From contig JANQMJ010000011.1 of assembly GCA_028280115.1 (NCBI GenBank), positions 1 to 64,000 on the forward strand: a stretch of 64,000 nucleotides of DNA, read 5' to 3'. The notes under the pieces are model-generated. The model did not search any database, was not told where the DNA came from, and saw nothing but the letters and a program-made list of their open reading frames with translations. The DNA is from Parvularculaceae bacterium. GTDB taxonomy: Bacteria; Pseudomonadota; Alphaproteobacteria; Caulobacterales; Parvularculaceae. Made by a program: the position numbers and the translations under genes. Shown one piece after another: positions 17,941 through 27,912 of this stretch. Each line of letters starts with the position of its first letter. Positions within the stretch are counted from its first letter, which is position 1.

Positions 17941-19758
17941 ATGCGCTTGGTTATGACGATTTTCGGCGGGCTTTTGCTGCTCATCGTGCTGGCGGCCGCC
18001 GGCGCGTCGGTGTGGTTCTGGTTCAAGCCGGTTGGCGTCAACAATTACGTCAACAAAATAATGATCTCGTTTGCGATCGATACGCCGGAGCTAATGACCC
18101 AGCTCGGCTTCATCGACAATACGATCCTCGATTTTCACAGCGGCAAGCTCGCCGACTACACCAAGGAGCAGGACGAAAAATCCCTGGCGAAGCTGCATAA
18201 AGCGCGCGAGGGGCTCAACCGTTACGGACCGGACGGCCTGGAAGGCCAGGAACTGTTAAGCTGGCGGATCACCGCCTGGTTCCTTGATGATCTCATTCGT
18301 CAGGCGGAATTCGAATATGGCGGCTATCGCCTGACGCAGATTTCCGGCGTCACGGTGAACATGCCGCAGTTTCTCACCGACGCGCATGTCATCAAAAAGG
18401 AAAAAAGCGTCAAGCGCTATATTTCGCGTCTGAATGAATTCGGCCGGGTTCTCGGCGAGGTCAAAGTCCGGGTTGAGGATGACCGCGACAACGGCCTCGT
18501 CCCGCCGGATTTCGTTATCGAAAAAGCGCTTGTGGGCATGCGTTCCTTTATCGAAGGCGGCGCGTCGGAAAACCCGCTGGTGACGACCTTGCCGGACAAA
18601 CTCGACGAGATCGGCCTGAGCGACGAGAAAAAAGCCGATTACATGGTCAAGGCGACGCAGGCCGTCGAAACCGAAGTCATCCCCGGCTATGAGGCGATGA
18701 TCGCGCTGTTTGAAGAGCTTTTGCAAAACACCGATCATAACGCCGGCATCTGGCGGATCCCCGACGGCGATAAGGTCTACACGGTGGCGCTCAAGTCGTT
18801 CACCACGACCGATTTCACCGCCGATGAGGTCCACAATATCGGTCTTTCGGAAGTTGACCGCATCGAGACCGAAATGGACGCCATTCTGGTCGGCGAGGAC
18901 CTGACGGAAGGAACCGTCGCCGAGCGCGTGCGGGTGTTGATGGAAGATCCGGCCCATCAGTTTCCCAACACGGACGAAGGCCGCCAGCAGATGATCGATT
19001 ATCTCAACGCGCTGAACGACCATATCCTGTCGATTGCGGGCGATTATTTCATCACGATGCCGCCGCAGCCGCTGGAAATCGTCCGCGTGCCGGAATATTC
19101 CGAGGATTCCGCGCCCGGCGGTTATTACAATCCGCCGGCCCTCGACGGCTCGCGGCCGGGCCGGTTCTACATCAATCAGAAGGACACGGCCGATAATCCG
19201 AAATGGACCCTGCCGACCCTGATGGTCCACGAAGGTGCGCCGGGCCATCACTTCCAGCTCTCAGCCGCGCAGTTGATGAAAGACGTGCCGATTCTGCGCA
19301 AGGTCTATCCGTTCAGCGCCTATGCGGAAGGCTGGGCGCTTTATGCGGAACGCATCGCGAAAACCGACATGGGGATTTACGACGACGATCCGCTCGGCGA
19401 TCTCGGACGGCTGCAGGCGGAAATGTTCCGCGCCGTGCGGCTGGTGGTCGACACCGGTATGCACCACAAGCGCTGGTCGCGCGAAGAGGCCATCGACTAT
19501 ATGGTCTCGAAAACCGGCATGACCGAAGCCGAAGTCACCCGCGAGATCGAGCGCTATACGGTCTGGCCGGCCCAGGCGACCGCTTACAAGACCGGGCAAT
19601 TGGCGATCCTTGAAATGCGCGCCGACGCCGAAGCCGCCCTGGGCGAGGACTTCGACCTGAGGGAGTTTCACGAAGTCATTCTCCTCAATGGCGGCATGCC
19701 GCTGGGCATCCTCGGCGATGTCGTCGACGAGTGGGTTGAGGAAGAAAAGGCGTCGTAA
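17941..19758 (+). CDS. DUF885-family membrane-anchored metallopeptidase-like protein
   Basis: Member of the DUF885 family, whose biochemical role is poorly known but whose residues suggest a zinc peptidase. The 605-residue protein has an N-terminal membrane helix (about 4-26). It carries HEGAPGHH at residues 430-437 (His430, Glu431, His436) and YAEGWALYAE downstream, which could supply a further metal ligand. The frame is open 11 codons further upstream, but GGAAGGGG eight bases before the ATG at 17941 fixes that start. A strong terminator follows the gene. Confidence 0.8.
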   Translation: MRLVMTIFGGLLLLIVLAAAGASVWFWFKPVGVNNYVNKIMISFAIDTPELMTQLGFIDNTILDFHSGKLADYTKEQDEKSLAKLHKAREGLNRYGPDGLEGQELLSWRITAWFLDDLIRQAEFEYGGYRLTQISGVTVNMPQFLTDAHVIKKEKSVKRYISRLNEFGRVLGEVKVRVEDDRDNGLVPPDFVIEKALVGMRSFIEGGASENPLVTTLPDKLDEIGLSDEKKADYMVKATQAVETEVIPGYEAMIALFEELLQNTDHNAGIWRIPDGDKVYTVALKSFTTTDFTADEVHNIGLSEVDRIETEMDAILVGEDLTEGTVAERVRVLMEDPAHQFPNTDEGRQQMIDYLNALNDHILSIAGDYFITMPPQPLEIVRVPEYSEDSAPGGYYNPPALDGSRPGRFYINQKDTADNPKWTLPTLMVHEGAPGHHFQLSAAQLMKDVPILRKVYPFSAYAEGWALYAERIAKTDMGIYDDDPLGDLGRLQAEMFRAVRLVVDTGMHHKRWSREEAIDYMVSKTGMTEAEVTREIERYTVWPAQATAYKTGQLAILEMRADAEAALGEDFDLREFHEVILLNGGMPLGILGDVVDEWVEEEKAS

Positions 19759-19782
19759 GACAGCGCCATGCACGAACTGTTT

Positions 19783-19821
19783 GAGCCGGCCTTGTTCGCT
19801 CAGGGCCGGCTCGCATTTTTT
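19783..19821 (+). terminator. Rho-independent terminator after the DUF885 gene
   Basis: The stem GAGCCGGCC (19783-19791) pairs with GGCCGGCTC (19804-19812) around a 12-base loop. It is followed by GCATTTTTT. Confidence 0.8.
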
Positions 19822-19857
19822 CCGGGCGTCCTTTAGGATTGTCGCGGGAGGGGCCTT

Positions 19858-20154
19858 ATGGATCTCGTCGTCGTTCTGAAAGCGGTGATGGTCGCCATCC
19901 TCGCGCTTTTCATGCTCTATATTCTATCGCTCATGCTCAACGTTGCGCGGGGGGACTCTCCCAAGCCAAAGCGCGCGCCGGTAAAGCGCCGCTGCGAAGG
20001 AACGCGCCAGAAAAAGACCTGCGGCAAGCTGCTTTACCGCTGTGTTAATTGCGCGGAAGAGGGCTGCCAGATGAAAGACTGCGACAATCGCTGTTTCGAG
20101 CCGCCCGCAACCTGTTTGCGCTGCGGCTTTACGGGCGTGATGGAGCCGGTTTAA
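19858..20154 (+). CDS. Small membrane protein with a nine-cysteine, zinc-ribbon-like tail
   Basis: The family was not recognised. The 98-residue product has one membrane helix (about residues 4-28), a basic linker, and a tail with cysteines at 46, 55, 62, 65, 70, 75, 79, 86 and 89. The C62-x2-C65 and C86-x2-C89 pairs resemble two knuckles of a zinc ribbon. With the N-terminus outside, the cysteine tail would be cytoplasmic, but topology is not proven. A GGGAGGGG ribosome site precedes the ATG. It stands alone between the DUF885 terminator and the secG upstream region. The product could bind zinc or an iron-sulfur cluster. Confidence 0.65.
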   Translation: MDLVVVLKAVMVAILALFMLYILSLMLNVARGDSPKPKRAPVKRRCEGTRQKKTCGKLLYRCVNCAEEGCQMKDCDNRCFEPPATCLRCGFTGVMEPV

Positions 20155-20535
20155 AGGCGCGGCGTGTTGCGCCGCGCGTTACAAAGCCTCCGCCAGGGTT
20201 GCCGGAAAGGGCGGACGCCTCGCTTCGCGGTTGAAAAGCCTCAAGCCCTCAAGCCATTTTCAAGAATCGCCGCTTTCCGGTTTGGCCGACTTATGCCCGA
20301 GCGCGAAAACGGCCTTATGATTGCCGCCGATTGAAATTCCAATACGGAGGTGAAATGACGCAAGACTTATCCATATCGGCGAAACCGAAAGACCCCGGAC
20401 GGGCCCCTGTTCCACGGGAAACCGCGCCGGGGAGGGGTTGCAGGCCGCCGGGGCTTCGGCTACAGGCCGCACCCTTGCCGCGCCGGCCCTGGAAGCCTAA
20501 GTGACGGCGATCTCCCCTTTAGGCGGACCGGAAGA
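20155..20535 (+). other. 381-base gap before secG with hairpins and one small ORF
   Basis: A GC hairpin (20157-20177) follows the cysteine-rich gene without a U-tract. A GGAGG site (20346-20350) then precedes an ATG at 20355 that opens a 49-codon Pro/Arg-rich ORF ending at 20504. The same stretch can fold: GGTTGC-AGGCC around 20435 can pair with GGCCGCACCC around 20465, with an inner CCG-GGGCTT-CGG loop. It may be a leader peptide, a structured RNA or neither. No tRNA, SRP RNA or RNase P signature was seen. Confidence 0.3.
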
Positions 20536-21042
20536 ATGACCGCAACAGTCCTGGCTATTCACACCCTGATCGTGCTCGGCCTGATCGTCCTGGTGCTGTT
20601 GCAGCGCTCCGACGGCGGGGCGCTGGGCATCGGCGGCGGTGGCGGGGGCGGCGGCGGCTTCATGTCGGGAAGGGGCGCGGCGAACGCGCTCACCCGCACG
20701 ACGACCTATCTTGCGGCGATTTTTTTCGCGACCTCGCTGGGCCTTGCCTTCCTGGCCGGCGGCGGTGAGAGCGAAGAGACCGTGATCCAGGAGCTGACCG
20801 GCGCGCCGGCCGTCGATCCGGACGCCGCGCCGGGCGCGACGACTGCCGACGATCTCTTAAGGTCGCTTGGCGACGAGGCCGATCCCGACGAGACAACGGA
20901 CGATGCGGCGCCGGCGGAAGACCCGCCGAGCCAAACGGACCTGCTCGACGCCCTCAGCAGCGAATCGGCGCCGGAAACCCCGGCCCCGGCTGAAGCGGCC
21001 GGCGACGAGGCGGAAGAAACCGATCCGCCGGAACAGCAATAG
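20536..21042 (+). CDS. secG: Preprotein translocase subunit SecG with long acidic tail
   Basis: Small subunit of the SecYEG channel in the inner membrane. It has two membrane helices (about 4-22 and 55-75), with the VLLQRSDGGALG motif and a glycine run between them. The protein is 168 residues, longer than the usual 75-130, because residues about 78-168 form a low-complexity Ala/Glu/Asp/Pro tail. The position before pyrG is normal for alphaproteobacteria. Confidence 0.9.
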   Translation: MTATVLAIHTLIVLGLIVLVLLQRSDGGALGIGGGGGGGGGFMSGRGAANALTRTTTYLAAIFFATSLGLAFLAGGGESEETVIQELTGAPAVDPDAAPGATTADDLLRSLGDEADPDETTDDAAPAEDPPSQTDLLDALSSESAPETPAPAEAAGDEAEETDPPEQQ

Positions 21043-21111
21043 CCGCCAAAAACGGGCGGTTCGCGAATGCGGGCAATTTGAGGTTTGACCGTCAGCCAAT
21101 CCGCGCTATGA

Positions 21112-22752
<1,641 letters not shown>

Positions 22753-22789
22753 ACCGCCGCGCGCGGACATTGAGATCAGGAGCGCAGCT

Positions 22790-23644
22790 TTGCATCAATC
22801 GGTTCTTGTCACGGGCGCTTCAAGCGGCATTGGGGAAGCCGTTGCGGTTCATCTCGCCCATAAGGGATTTCGCGTGTTCGCTTCAGCGCGGCGCATTGAA
22901 AAACTGGCGCCCCTTTCCAGTCTGGCGGGCGGGCGCATCACGCCGCTCGCCATGGACGTGACCGACGAGCAGTCGATCCGCGACGCGCTTGAGACGATTG
23001 CCGGGCAAGGCGTTACGCTTTTCGGGCTCGTCAACAACGCCGGCGTCAGCGTGACAGGTCCGATTGAGGAAGTTCCCCTTGAGGAATGGCGCCGCCAATA
23101 TGAAACCAACGTCTTTGGTCTCGTTAACGTGGCGCGCGCCGTGCTGGCCCAGATGCGCGATGCGGGACGCGGCCGGATCGTCAATATCGGTTCCGTCGCG
23201 GGGCGTATCGCGCCGCCCTTTTTGGGGGTTTACGCATCCTCCAAACACGCGGTGGAAGGACTTTCCGACGCCCTGCGCCGGGAACTGGCGCCCCATGGCG
23301 TTAAAGTCTCCGTCATCCGGCCCGGTTTTATCAATACGCCCTTCGGCGATCAGGAGCAGGAGGGCCTGGCGCGCTATGCGGATGGCGGCGGTCCCTATGC
23401 GGATCAGGCGCGCATTTTCAAAGCCTGGCACGCCAGGGGCCATCCCAGCGCGCCGCCGCCGGTTATTGTCGCCGAAGCGGTTCACAAAGCGTTGACCGCG
23501 GCGCGGCCGCGGTCGCGCTATAGCGTGCCGGCGCAGTCTATCGGCATGCTGGCCTTGCGCAATCTTTTGCCTTCTGCGCTGGTCGATCGGATCCTTGAGC
23601 GCATCACGGGATTGAGTGCGTATAAAAAGGATGGTCAGACATGA
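22790..23644 (+). CDS. Short-chain dehydrogenase/reductase, TTG start
   Basis: An NAD(P)-dependent oxidoreductase of unknown substrate. The 284-residue Rossmann protein has TGASSGIG (8-15), NNAGVS, Ser135 in NIGSVAG, Tyr148 and Lys152 in YASSKHA, and a PG motif after the active site. The start is TTG, supported by CAGGAG seven bases upstream and by the very short stretch left before the nucleotide loop. It lies 37 bases after pyrG, where other alphaproteobacteria often carry kdsA or eno. Confidence 0.85.
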   Translation: MHQSVLVTGASSGIGEAVAVHLAHKGFRVFASARRIEKLAPLSSLAGGRITPLAMDVTDEQSIRDALETIAGQGVTLFGLVNNAGVSVTGPIEEVPLEEWRRQYETNVFGLVNVARAVLAQMRDAGRGRIVNIGSVAGRIAPPFLGVYASSKHAVEGLSDALRRELAPHGVKVSVIRPGFINTPFGDQEQEGLARYADGGGPYADQARIFKAWHARGHPSAPPPVIVAEAVHKALTAARPRSRYSVPAQSIGMLALRNLLPSALVDRILERITGLSAYKKDGQT

Positions 23645-23697
23645 TGACAAATACGCGCTTGACCCTAAAATCCAGGCTGACCGCATGAGAGAGGACG

Positions 23698-24090
23698 ATG
23701 ACGCGGCCCGTTCATTTTGAAATTCACGCCGACGATCCCGAACGCGCGATTGCCTTTTATACAAATGTATTCGCATGGTCGTTCACCCGTTGGGGCGCTG
23801 CGGAGCCGGCCTATTGGCTGATCGGAACCGGCGACGACGACAGGCCCGGCATCAACGGCGGCTTGCTCAAACGCATGGGCCCGCCGCCGGAGGATGCGCA
23901 GCCGCTTTCATCCTTCGTCATGACGATTAACATCGACGATCTTGAAAAGTTTACTGAGGCCGTCAAACGCGAAGGGGGCCGCCAGGTCGTCGATCGCATG
24001 CCGGTGCCCGGCGTCGGCTGGCTCGCCTATTTCAAGGATACCGAAGGCAACATTTTCGGATTGATGCAGCCGGACGAGAACGCCAAATGA
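23698..24090 (+). CDS. VOC-family (glyoxalase-like) protein
   Basis: The 130-residue product has the single-unit VOC fold seen in glyoxalase and bleomycin-resistance relatives. It opens with VHFEIHADDPERAIAFYTNV and closes with WLAYFKDTEGNIFGLMQ, which are typical of uncharacterised VOC proteins. The metal ligands are not certain. A GAGAGAGGA ribosome site precedes the ATG. It lies between the SDR gene and pdhB. No substrate can be inferred. Confidence 0.8.
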   Translation: MTRPVHFEIHADDPERAIAFYTNVFAWSFTRWGAAEPAYWLIGTGDDDRPGINGGLLKRMGPPPEDAQPLSSFVMTINIDDLEKFTEAVKREGGRQVVDRMPVPGVGWLAYFKDTEGNIFGLMQPDENAK

Positions 24091-24185
24091 CCTCGTCCTT
24101 CGCCGCGCGCCCGATTTGAGGCTTGTTCCGCCTTCCGCTTTTCGGCTAGGAATTGCCGCCCATCAAGGAAAGCTGAGAGTCATTA

Positions 24186-25607
24186 ATGCCGACACCGGTG
24201 CTTATGCCCGCCCTGTCGCCGACCATGGAGGAAGGCACGCTTTCCAAATGGACCGTTAGGGAAGGCGACAAGGTCTCTTCCGGCGATGTCATCGCCGAGA
24301 TCGAAACCGACAAGGCGACCATGGAGGTCGAAGCGGTCGACGAGGGCGTGATCGGCAGACTTCTGGTTTCAGAGGGAACCGAAAACGTTAAGGTCAACGA
24401 TCCCATCGCGGTCATATTGGAAGACGGCGAAAGCGCCGATGAAATCGACCTGTCCAAACTCAATGGCGGCGCGGCGTCCTTCGAGACGCCGCCTGCGGCG
24501 GCTCCTCAGGATGAAGCAAATGGCAGCCTTCACCCTGAGGAGGGCGCCACAGCGCCCGTCACGAAGGGCGAAGGCGCGTTCTCGGCGGTCGCCGCCGATC
24601 CGGAACTGCCCGAGGGCGTTCAGATGATCGAGACGACCGTGCGCGACGCATTGCGCGACGCCATGGCCGAGGAAATGCGCCGCGACGAGAGCGTTTTTCT
24701 CATGGGCGAGGAAGTCGCCGAATATCAGGGCGCCTATAAGGTGAGCCGCGATCTTCTACAGGAATTCGGTCCGCGCCGGGTCGTTGATACGCCGATCACG
24801 GAATATGGCTTCGCCGGGCTCGGCGTCGGCGCCGCCTTTGCGGGGCTAAGACCCATCGTTGAATTCATGACCTGGAACTTCGCCATGCAGGCGATCGACC
24901 ATATCATCAATTCGGCAGCCAAGACCCGTTACATGTCCGGCGGACAGATGGGATCGCCCATCGTGTTTCGCGGGCCCAATGCGGCGGCAAGCCGCGTCGG
25001 CGCGCAGCATTCCCAGGACTATGCGCCATGGTACGCCAACGTGCCGGGCCTGATCGTCATTGCGCCCTATTCGGCGGCGGATGCAAAAGGCCTTTTAAAA
25101 GCGGCGATCCGTGATCCCAACCCGGTCGTGTTCCTTGAGCACGAGCTTCTTTACGGCGATAAAATGGACGTGCCCGATGTCGAGGACTGGGTCCTGCCCA
25201 TCGGCAAGGCGAAAATCGCGCGCGAAGGCGACGACGTCACCATCGTTTCCTATTCCCGCGGTGTGAAGTTCTCCCTCGAAGCCGCCGACAAGCTCGCCGA
25301 AGAAGGGATTTCCGCCGAGGTCGTCGACTTGAGGACGCTGCGCCCCATGGATGTGGAAACGGTTCTTCAATCTGTGCGTAAGACCAACCGCCTCGTTACG
25401 GTGGAGGAGGGCTGGGCCCCCTGCGGGATCGGCGCGGAAGTCGGTTGGCAGGCGACGCAACACGCCTTCGATTATCTCGACGCCCCGCCGACGCGCGTCA
25501 CGCAAGAAGATACGCCGCTGCCCTACGCCGCCAATCTCGAAGCCTTAAGCCTTCCGAGCACCGACAAAATTGTCAAAGCGGTGAAGACGGTGATGTATAG
25601 GGACTGA
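24186..25607 (+). CDS. pdhB: Pyruvate dehydrogenase E1 beta subunit with N-terminal lipoyl domain
   Basis: Half of the thiamine-diphosphate E1 of the pyruvate dehydrogenase complex. The 473 residues contain a lipoyl domain (about 1-80, Lys43 in ETDKATME), a linker, and the E1-beta catalytic region from about residue 150. A fused lipoyl domain is known in alphaproteobacterial PdhB. The linker (about 98-130) is encoded by an in-frame palindromic repeat. A weak promoter candidate (TTGTTC with TAGGAA, 24123-24152) precedes the gene. The partner E1-alpha gene pdhA is not adjacent and is absent from the window. Confidence 0.93.
   Translation: MPTPVLMPALSPTMEEGTLSKWTVREGDKVSSGDVIAEIETDKATMEVEAVDEGVIGRLLVSEGTENVKVNDPIAVILEDGESADEIDLSKLNGGAASFETPPAAAPQDEANGSLHPEEGATAPVTKGEGAFSAVAADPELPEGVQMIETTVRDALRDAMAEEMRRDESVFLMGEEVAEYQGAYKVSRDLLQEFGPRRVVDTPITEYGFAGLGVGAAFAGLRPIVEFMTWNFAMQAIDHIINSAAKTRYMSGGQMGSPIVFRGPNAAASRVGAQHSQDYAPWYANVPGLIVIAPYSAADAKGLLKAAIRDPNPVVFLEHELLYGDKMDVPDVEDWVLPIGKAKIAREGDDVTIVSYSRGVKFSLEAADKLAEEGISAEVVDLRTLRPMDVETVLQSVRKTNRLVTVEEGWAPCGIGAEVGWQATQHAFDYLDAPPTRVTQEDTPLPYAANLEALSLPSTDKIVKAVKTVMYRD
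24475..24577 (+). repeat. In-frame mirrored palindromic repeat inside pdhB
   Basis: Two opposed copies of a palindromic unit lie inside the reading frame. The first (24478-24515) runs from CCTTCGAGACG to CTCCTCAGGATGAA around GCCGCC-TGC-GGCGGC. The second (24529-24573) is its reverse complement in plan, from TTCACCCTGAGGAG to ACGAAGGG around GGGCGC-CACA-GCGCCC. Translated, they give the Ala/Pro/Glu-rich linker between lipoyl and catalytic domains, including [12 protein letters not shown] and [14 protein letters not shown]. The first 41 bases are identical to 26140-26180 in pdhC. Confidence 0.85.
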
Positions 25608-25688
25608 TGTCGGCTTTGCTGAAACACTCTTCTCCGCTCATTCCCGCCCAACCTGATCGGGGGGAAGGCGGTGATTCAATCTCCTCTC

Positions 25689-25787
25689 GTATCCCCGGCG
25701 AAAGCCGGGGCCCAGCTAAACGAAAAATGCCGGGCGAAGCCCGCCATTATCTTTTTTACTGGATCCCCGCTTTCGCGGGGATGAGCG
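25689..25787. repeat. Three-hairpin mirrored element between pdhB and pdhC
   Basis: CCCCGGC-GAAA-GCCGGGG (25693-25710), CGGGC-GAA-GCCCG (25731-25743) and ATCCCCGC-TTTC-GCGGGGAT (25763-25782) stand in a row. The outer two are roughly inverted relatives, ATCCCCG against CGGGGAT. The 228-base gap between pdhB and pdhC has no ORF and otherwise shows only a CTCATTCCCGCC fragment near 25638. Confidence 0.7.
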
Positions 25788-25835
25788 GCGGCTTGGCTTG
25801 CGCGCCGAGCCAGTCTTACCGGGACAAGTAACGCC

Positions 25836-27167
25836 ATGCCCACCCCGATCCTGATGCCTGCGCTGTCGCCGACCATGGAGGAAGGCACGCTCGCCAAATG
25901 GAACGTCAAGGAAGGCGACACAGTCTCTTCCGGCGACGTGATTGCGGAGATCGAAACCGACAAGGCGACCATGGAGGTCGAAGCGGTCGACGAGGGCGTC
26001 GTCGGCAAAATTATCGTCGGCGAGGGGACGGAGGGCGTGAAGGTCAACGCGCCCATCGCAGTGCTGCTTGAGGACGGGGAAAGCGCCGATGATATCGATG
26101 TCGGCGCCCTTGACGGCGGTGCGGCGAATGGATCGGCTTCGTCCTTCGAGACGCCGCCTGCGGCGGCTCCTCAGGATGAAACCGAAGCCGAAAGAAGCCT
26201 TCACCCTGAGGAGGGCGCGAAAGCGCCCGTCACGAAGGGCGAAGGCGCCGCGGCTGACGACCGCATCCTCGCGTCGCCGCTGGCCAAGCGCATAGCGAAA
26301 CAGGAGGGCCTCGATCTTGCCGCGCTGCAAGGCTCCGGCCCGCGCGGGCGCGTCGTCAAGCGCGATATCGAAAAGGCGCTGAAGGAAGGCGTCGGCAAGG
26401 CCGCGCCGCCCGCCGCAGCACCGCAGATCGCGCCCGCCTCCATCGATGCCCGGCTTTATCCGCCGGAGAGCTATGAGGCCGTCAAGCTCGACGGCATGCG
26501 CAAGGTCATCGCCCGCCGTCTTTCCCAGAGCTTCAATCAGGAAGTGCCGCACTTTCCGCTGACGATCGACGTTGAGCTCGACAATCTTCTGGCCGCCCGG
26601 GCGCGCATCAATGCGACATCGCCCAAGGAAGGCGAGGGGGTGTTCAAACTTTCGGTCAACGATTTCATCATCAAGGCCTCGGCCATGGCGCTGAAAACCG
26701 TGCCCGCCGCCAATGCAACCTATACGGACGAAGCGATCCTGTTGCACAAGCACGCCGATATAGGCGTCGCCGTCGCTATCGACGGCGGGCTGATCACGCC
26801 CATCGTCTGGAAGGCGGAGGAAAAGGGCCTCAAAGAGATATCCGCCGAGATCAAGGATATGGCCGCGCGCGCGAAGGCGAGAAAACTAATGCCCGAAGAA
26901 TATCAGGGCGGCACGTTTTCGGTCTCCAATCTCGGCATGTTCGGGATCAAATCCTTCGCCTCGATCGTGAACCAGCCCCATGGCGCGATCCTCTCCGTCG
27001 GCGCAGGCGAACAGCGTGTCGTCGTCAGGGACGGCAAGATGGAAATCGCGACTGTCATGACCGTGACGCTGACCTGCGATCACCGGGTCGTCGACGGTGC
27101 GATCGGCGCTGAGTTCCTCGCCGCCTTCAGGCAGTTCTGCGAAGAACCGGCCGCGATGCTGCTCTGA
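25836..27167 (+). CDS. pdhC: Pyruvate dehydrogenase E2, dihydrolipoyl acetyltransferase
   Basis: Core of the pyruvate dehydrogenase complex, moving the acetyl group from lipoate to CoA. The 443 residues hold one lipoyl domain (about 1-80, Lys43), an insertion-bearing linker (about 103-137), an E3/E1-binding domain starting [15 protein letters not shown], and the catalytic domain with His416 and Asp420 in TCDHRVVDG. The lipoyl DNA is nearly a copy of that in pdhB, with 53 identical bases at 25947-25999. No lpdA (E3) gene follows. Confidence 0.95.
   Translation: MPTPILMPALSPTMEEGTLAKWNVKEGDTVSSGDVIAEIETDKATMEVEAVDEGVVGKIIVGEGTEGVKVNAPIAVLLEDGESADDIDVGALDGGAANGSASSFETPPAAAPQDETEAERSLHPEEGAKAPVTKGEGAAADDRILASPLAKRIAKQEGLDLAALQGSGPRGRVVKRDIEKALKEGVGKAAPPAAAPQIAPASIDARLYPPESYEAVKLDGMRKVIARRLSQSFNQEVPHFPLTIDVELDNLLAARARINATSPKEGEGVFKLSVNDFIIKASAMALKTVPAANATYTDEAILLHKHADIGVAVAIDGGLITPIVWKAEEKGLKEISAEIKDMAARAKARKLMPEEYQGGTFSVSNLGMFGIKSFASIVNQPHGAILSVGAGEQRVVVRDGKMEIATVMTVTLTCDHRVVDGAIGAEFLAAFRQFCEEPAAMLL
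26140..26249 (+). repeat. In-frame mirrored palindromic repeat inside pdhC
   Basis: Same plan as in pdhB: a left unit at 26143-26180 and an opposed right unit at 26200-26245 with the stem GGGCGC-GAAA-GCGCCC. The spacer between units differs from pdhB and is 6 bases longer, which keeps the frame. It encodes [12 protein letters not shown] and [14 protein letters not shown] in the linker between the lipoyl and binding domains. Confidence 0.85.
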
Positions 27168-27210
27168 ACGGGGCGCCGTCATTCCGGGACGCGCCCCGCG
27201 CGCGAGTTCG

Positions 27211-27385
27211 CCGAATGGGCCATGATGAATTTGAACGCAACGATAACCATCGCCGTCATTCCGGACGACCCGCAGGGTCGATCCGGAATCCATGGGCGCC
27301 GCCTTTCAGCCGTTTGAGCGGTTGCGAGGCCGGTCCATGGATTCCGGGTTCGCGCCAAAGGCGCGCCCCGGAATGACGATGGAGG
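27211..27385. repeat. Composite nested-palindrome element, copy B
   Basis: This is an inverted relative of 11608-11768. The tail module appears first (GCCATGATGAATTTGAACG, 27219-27237), then CGTCATTCCGG, GGTCG, GGAATCCATGG, CCATGGATTCCGG and finally CCGGAATGACG with ATGGAGG beyond. The central part between the CCATGG arms differs from copy A. It starts about 45 bases after pdhC. Confidence 0.7.
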
Positions 27386-27390
27386 TTTTG

Positions 27391-27425
27391 CTGGATCCCG
27401 GCGCTGCAGCGCGTCCGGGATGAGC
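27391..27425. repeat. Perfect nested hairpin
   Basis: ATCCCGG (27395-27401) and CCGGGAT (27415-27421) enclose the self-complementary GCGCTGCAGCGC (27401-27412). It abuts composite copy B and carries the GGAT/ATGAGCGG ends shared with the repeat between pdhB and pdhC. Confidence 0.6.
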
Positions 27426-27872
27426 GGGCGGTCCGGTTGATCCGCAACCGGGCCTGGCCGACTTGGCGGCAGGATTACATTTCGTGATTGGCGGCCAAGC
27501 TTCCGCCGCATTTCGGCCGTGCGATCCGTCCAATTGAGCCCGACATGCCCCTTGTCGCCGGGGGTTGCTTATCTCTCCCGGCGGCGGGCGAGGCGGGCAG
27601 CCGTTCTTTCTCTCCCCATGCTGCTTAAGCCTCGCCAATCCCTTAGTTTTCCCCAGGGGCGAGAAATCAGGCCCGCCTTCACATTCTTGCCATGAACCCA
27701 ACGTAAGTTTATAACATCACGAGGAATGATGCGTATCAGGCGTTCCTTGGCTTTGGTGGATTTCAGTAGCGTAAAGCCAGTTGCGTACCAGGGCGGGCGG
27801 CGCCGAGTCCCCCATAGGCGCCGCATCCGCTCTTGGCCAATTTCCTTGATCTTTGTCAATTTCCCTTGGCCC
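27426..27872. other. Gap upstream of rplK without a recognised gene
   Basis: No credible gene was found. In most proteobacteria this position holds tRNA-Trp, secE and nusG, and none is visible. A hairpin CGCCGGG / CCCGGCG lies around 27556-27582. A short AT-richer patch lies near 27700-27730. A leftward frame of 127 codons crosses the region but has no family resemblance and runs through the rplK leader. Confidence 0.5.
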
Positions 27873-27901
27873 TTGCGGGCGGGTTCCATCTCCGCTAGGA
27901 G
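27873..27901 (+). promoter_or_regulatory. Candidate promoter for rplKA
   Basis: TTGCGG (27873-27878) is followed by 17 bases and TAGGAG (27896-27901). The -35 resembles the one before rpoB. The -10 is weak, so this is a tentative call. Confidence 0.3.
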
Positions 27902-27912
27902 GGCGCGCTTTA

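Noticed and set aside
20260..20472. 70-codon minus-strand frame upstream of secG
   Set aside because: No ribosome site and no family match. The plus-strand structure and ORF are the better reading.
20400..20480. tRNA, SRP RNA or RNase P RNA before secG
   Set aside because: No T-loop GTTCGA motif, no SRP GGAA-tetraloop signature and no conserved RNase P core were seen.
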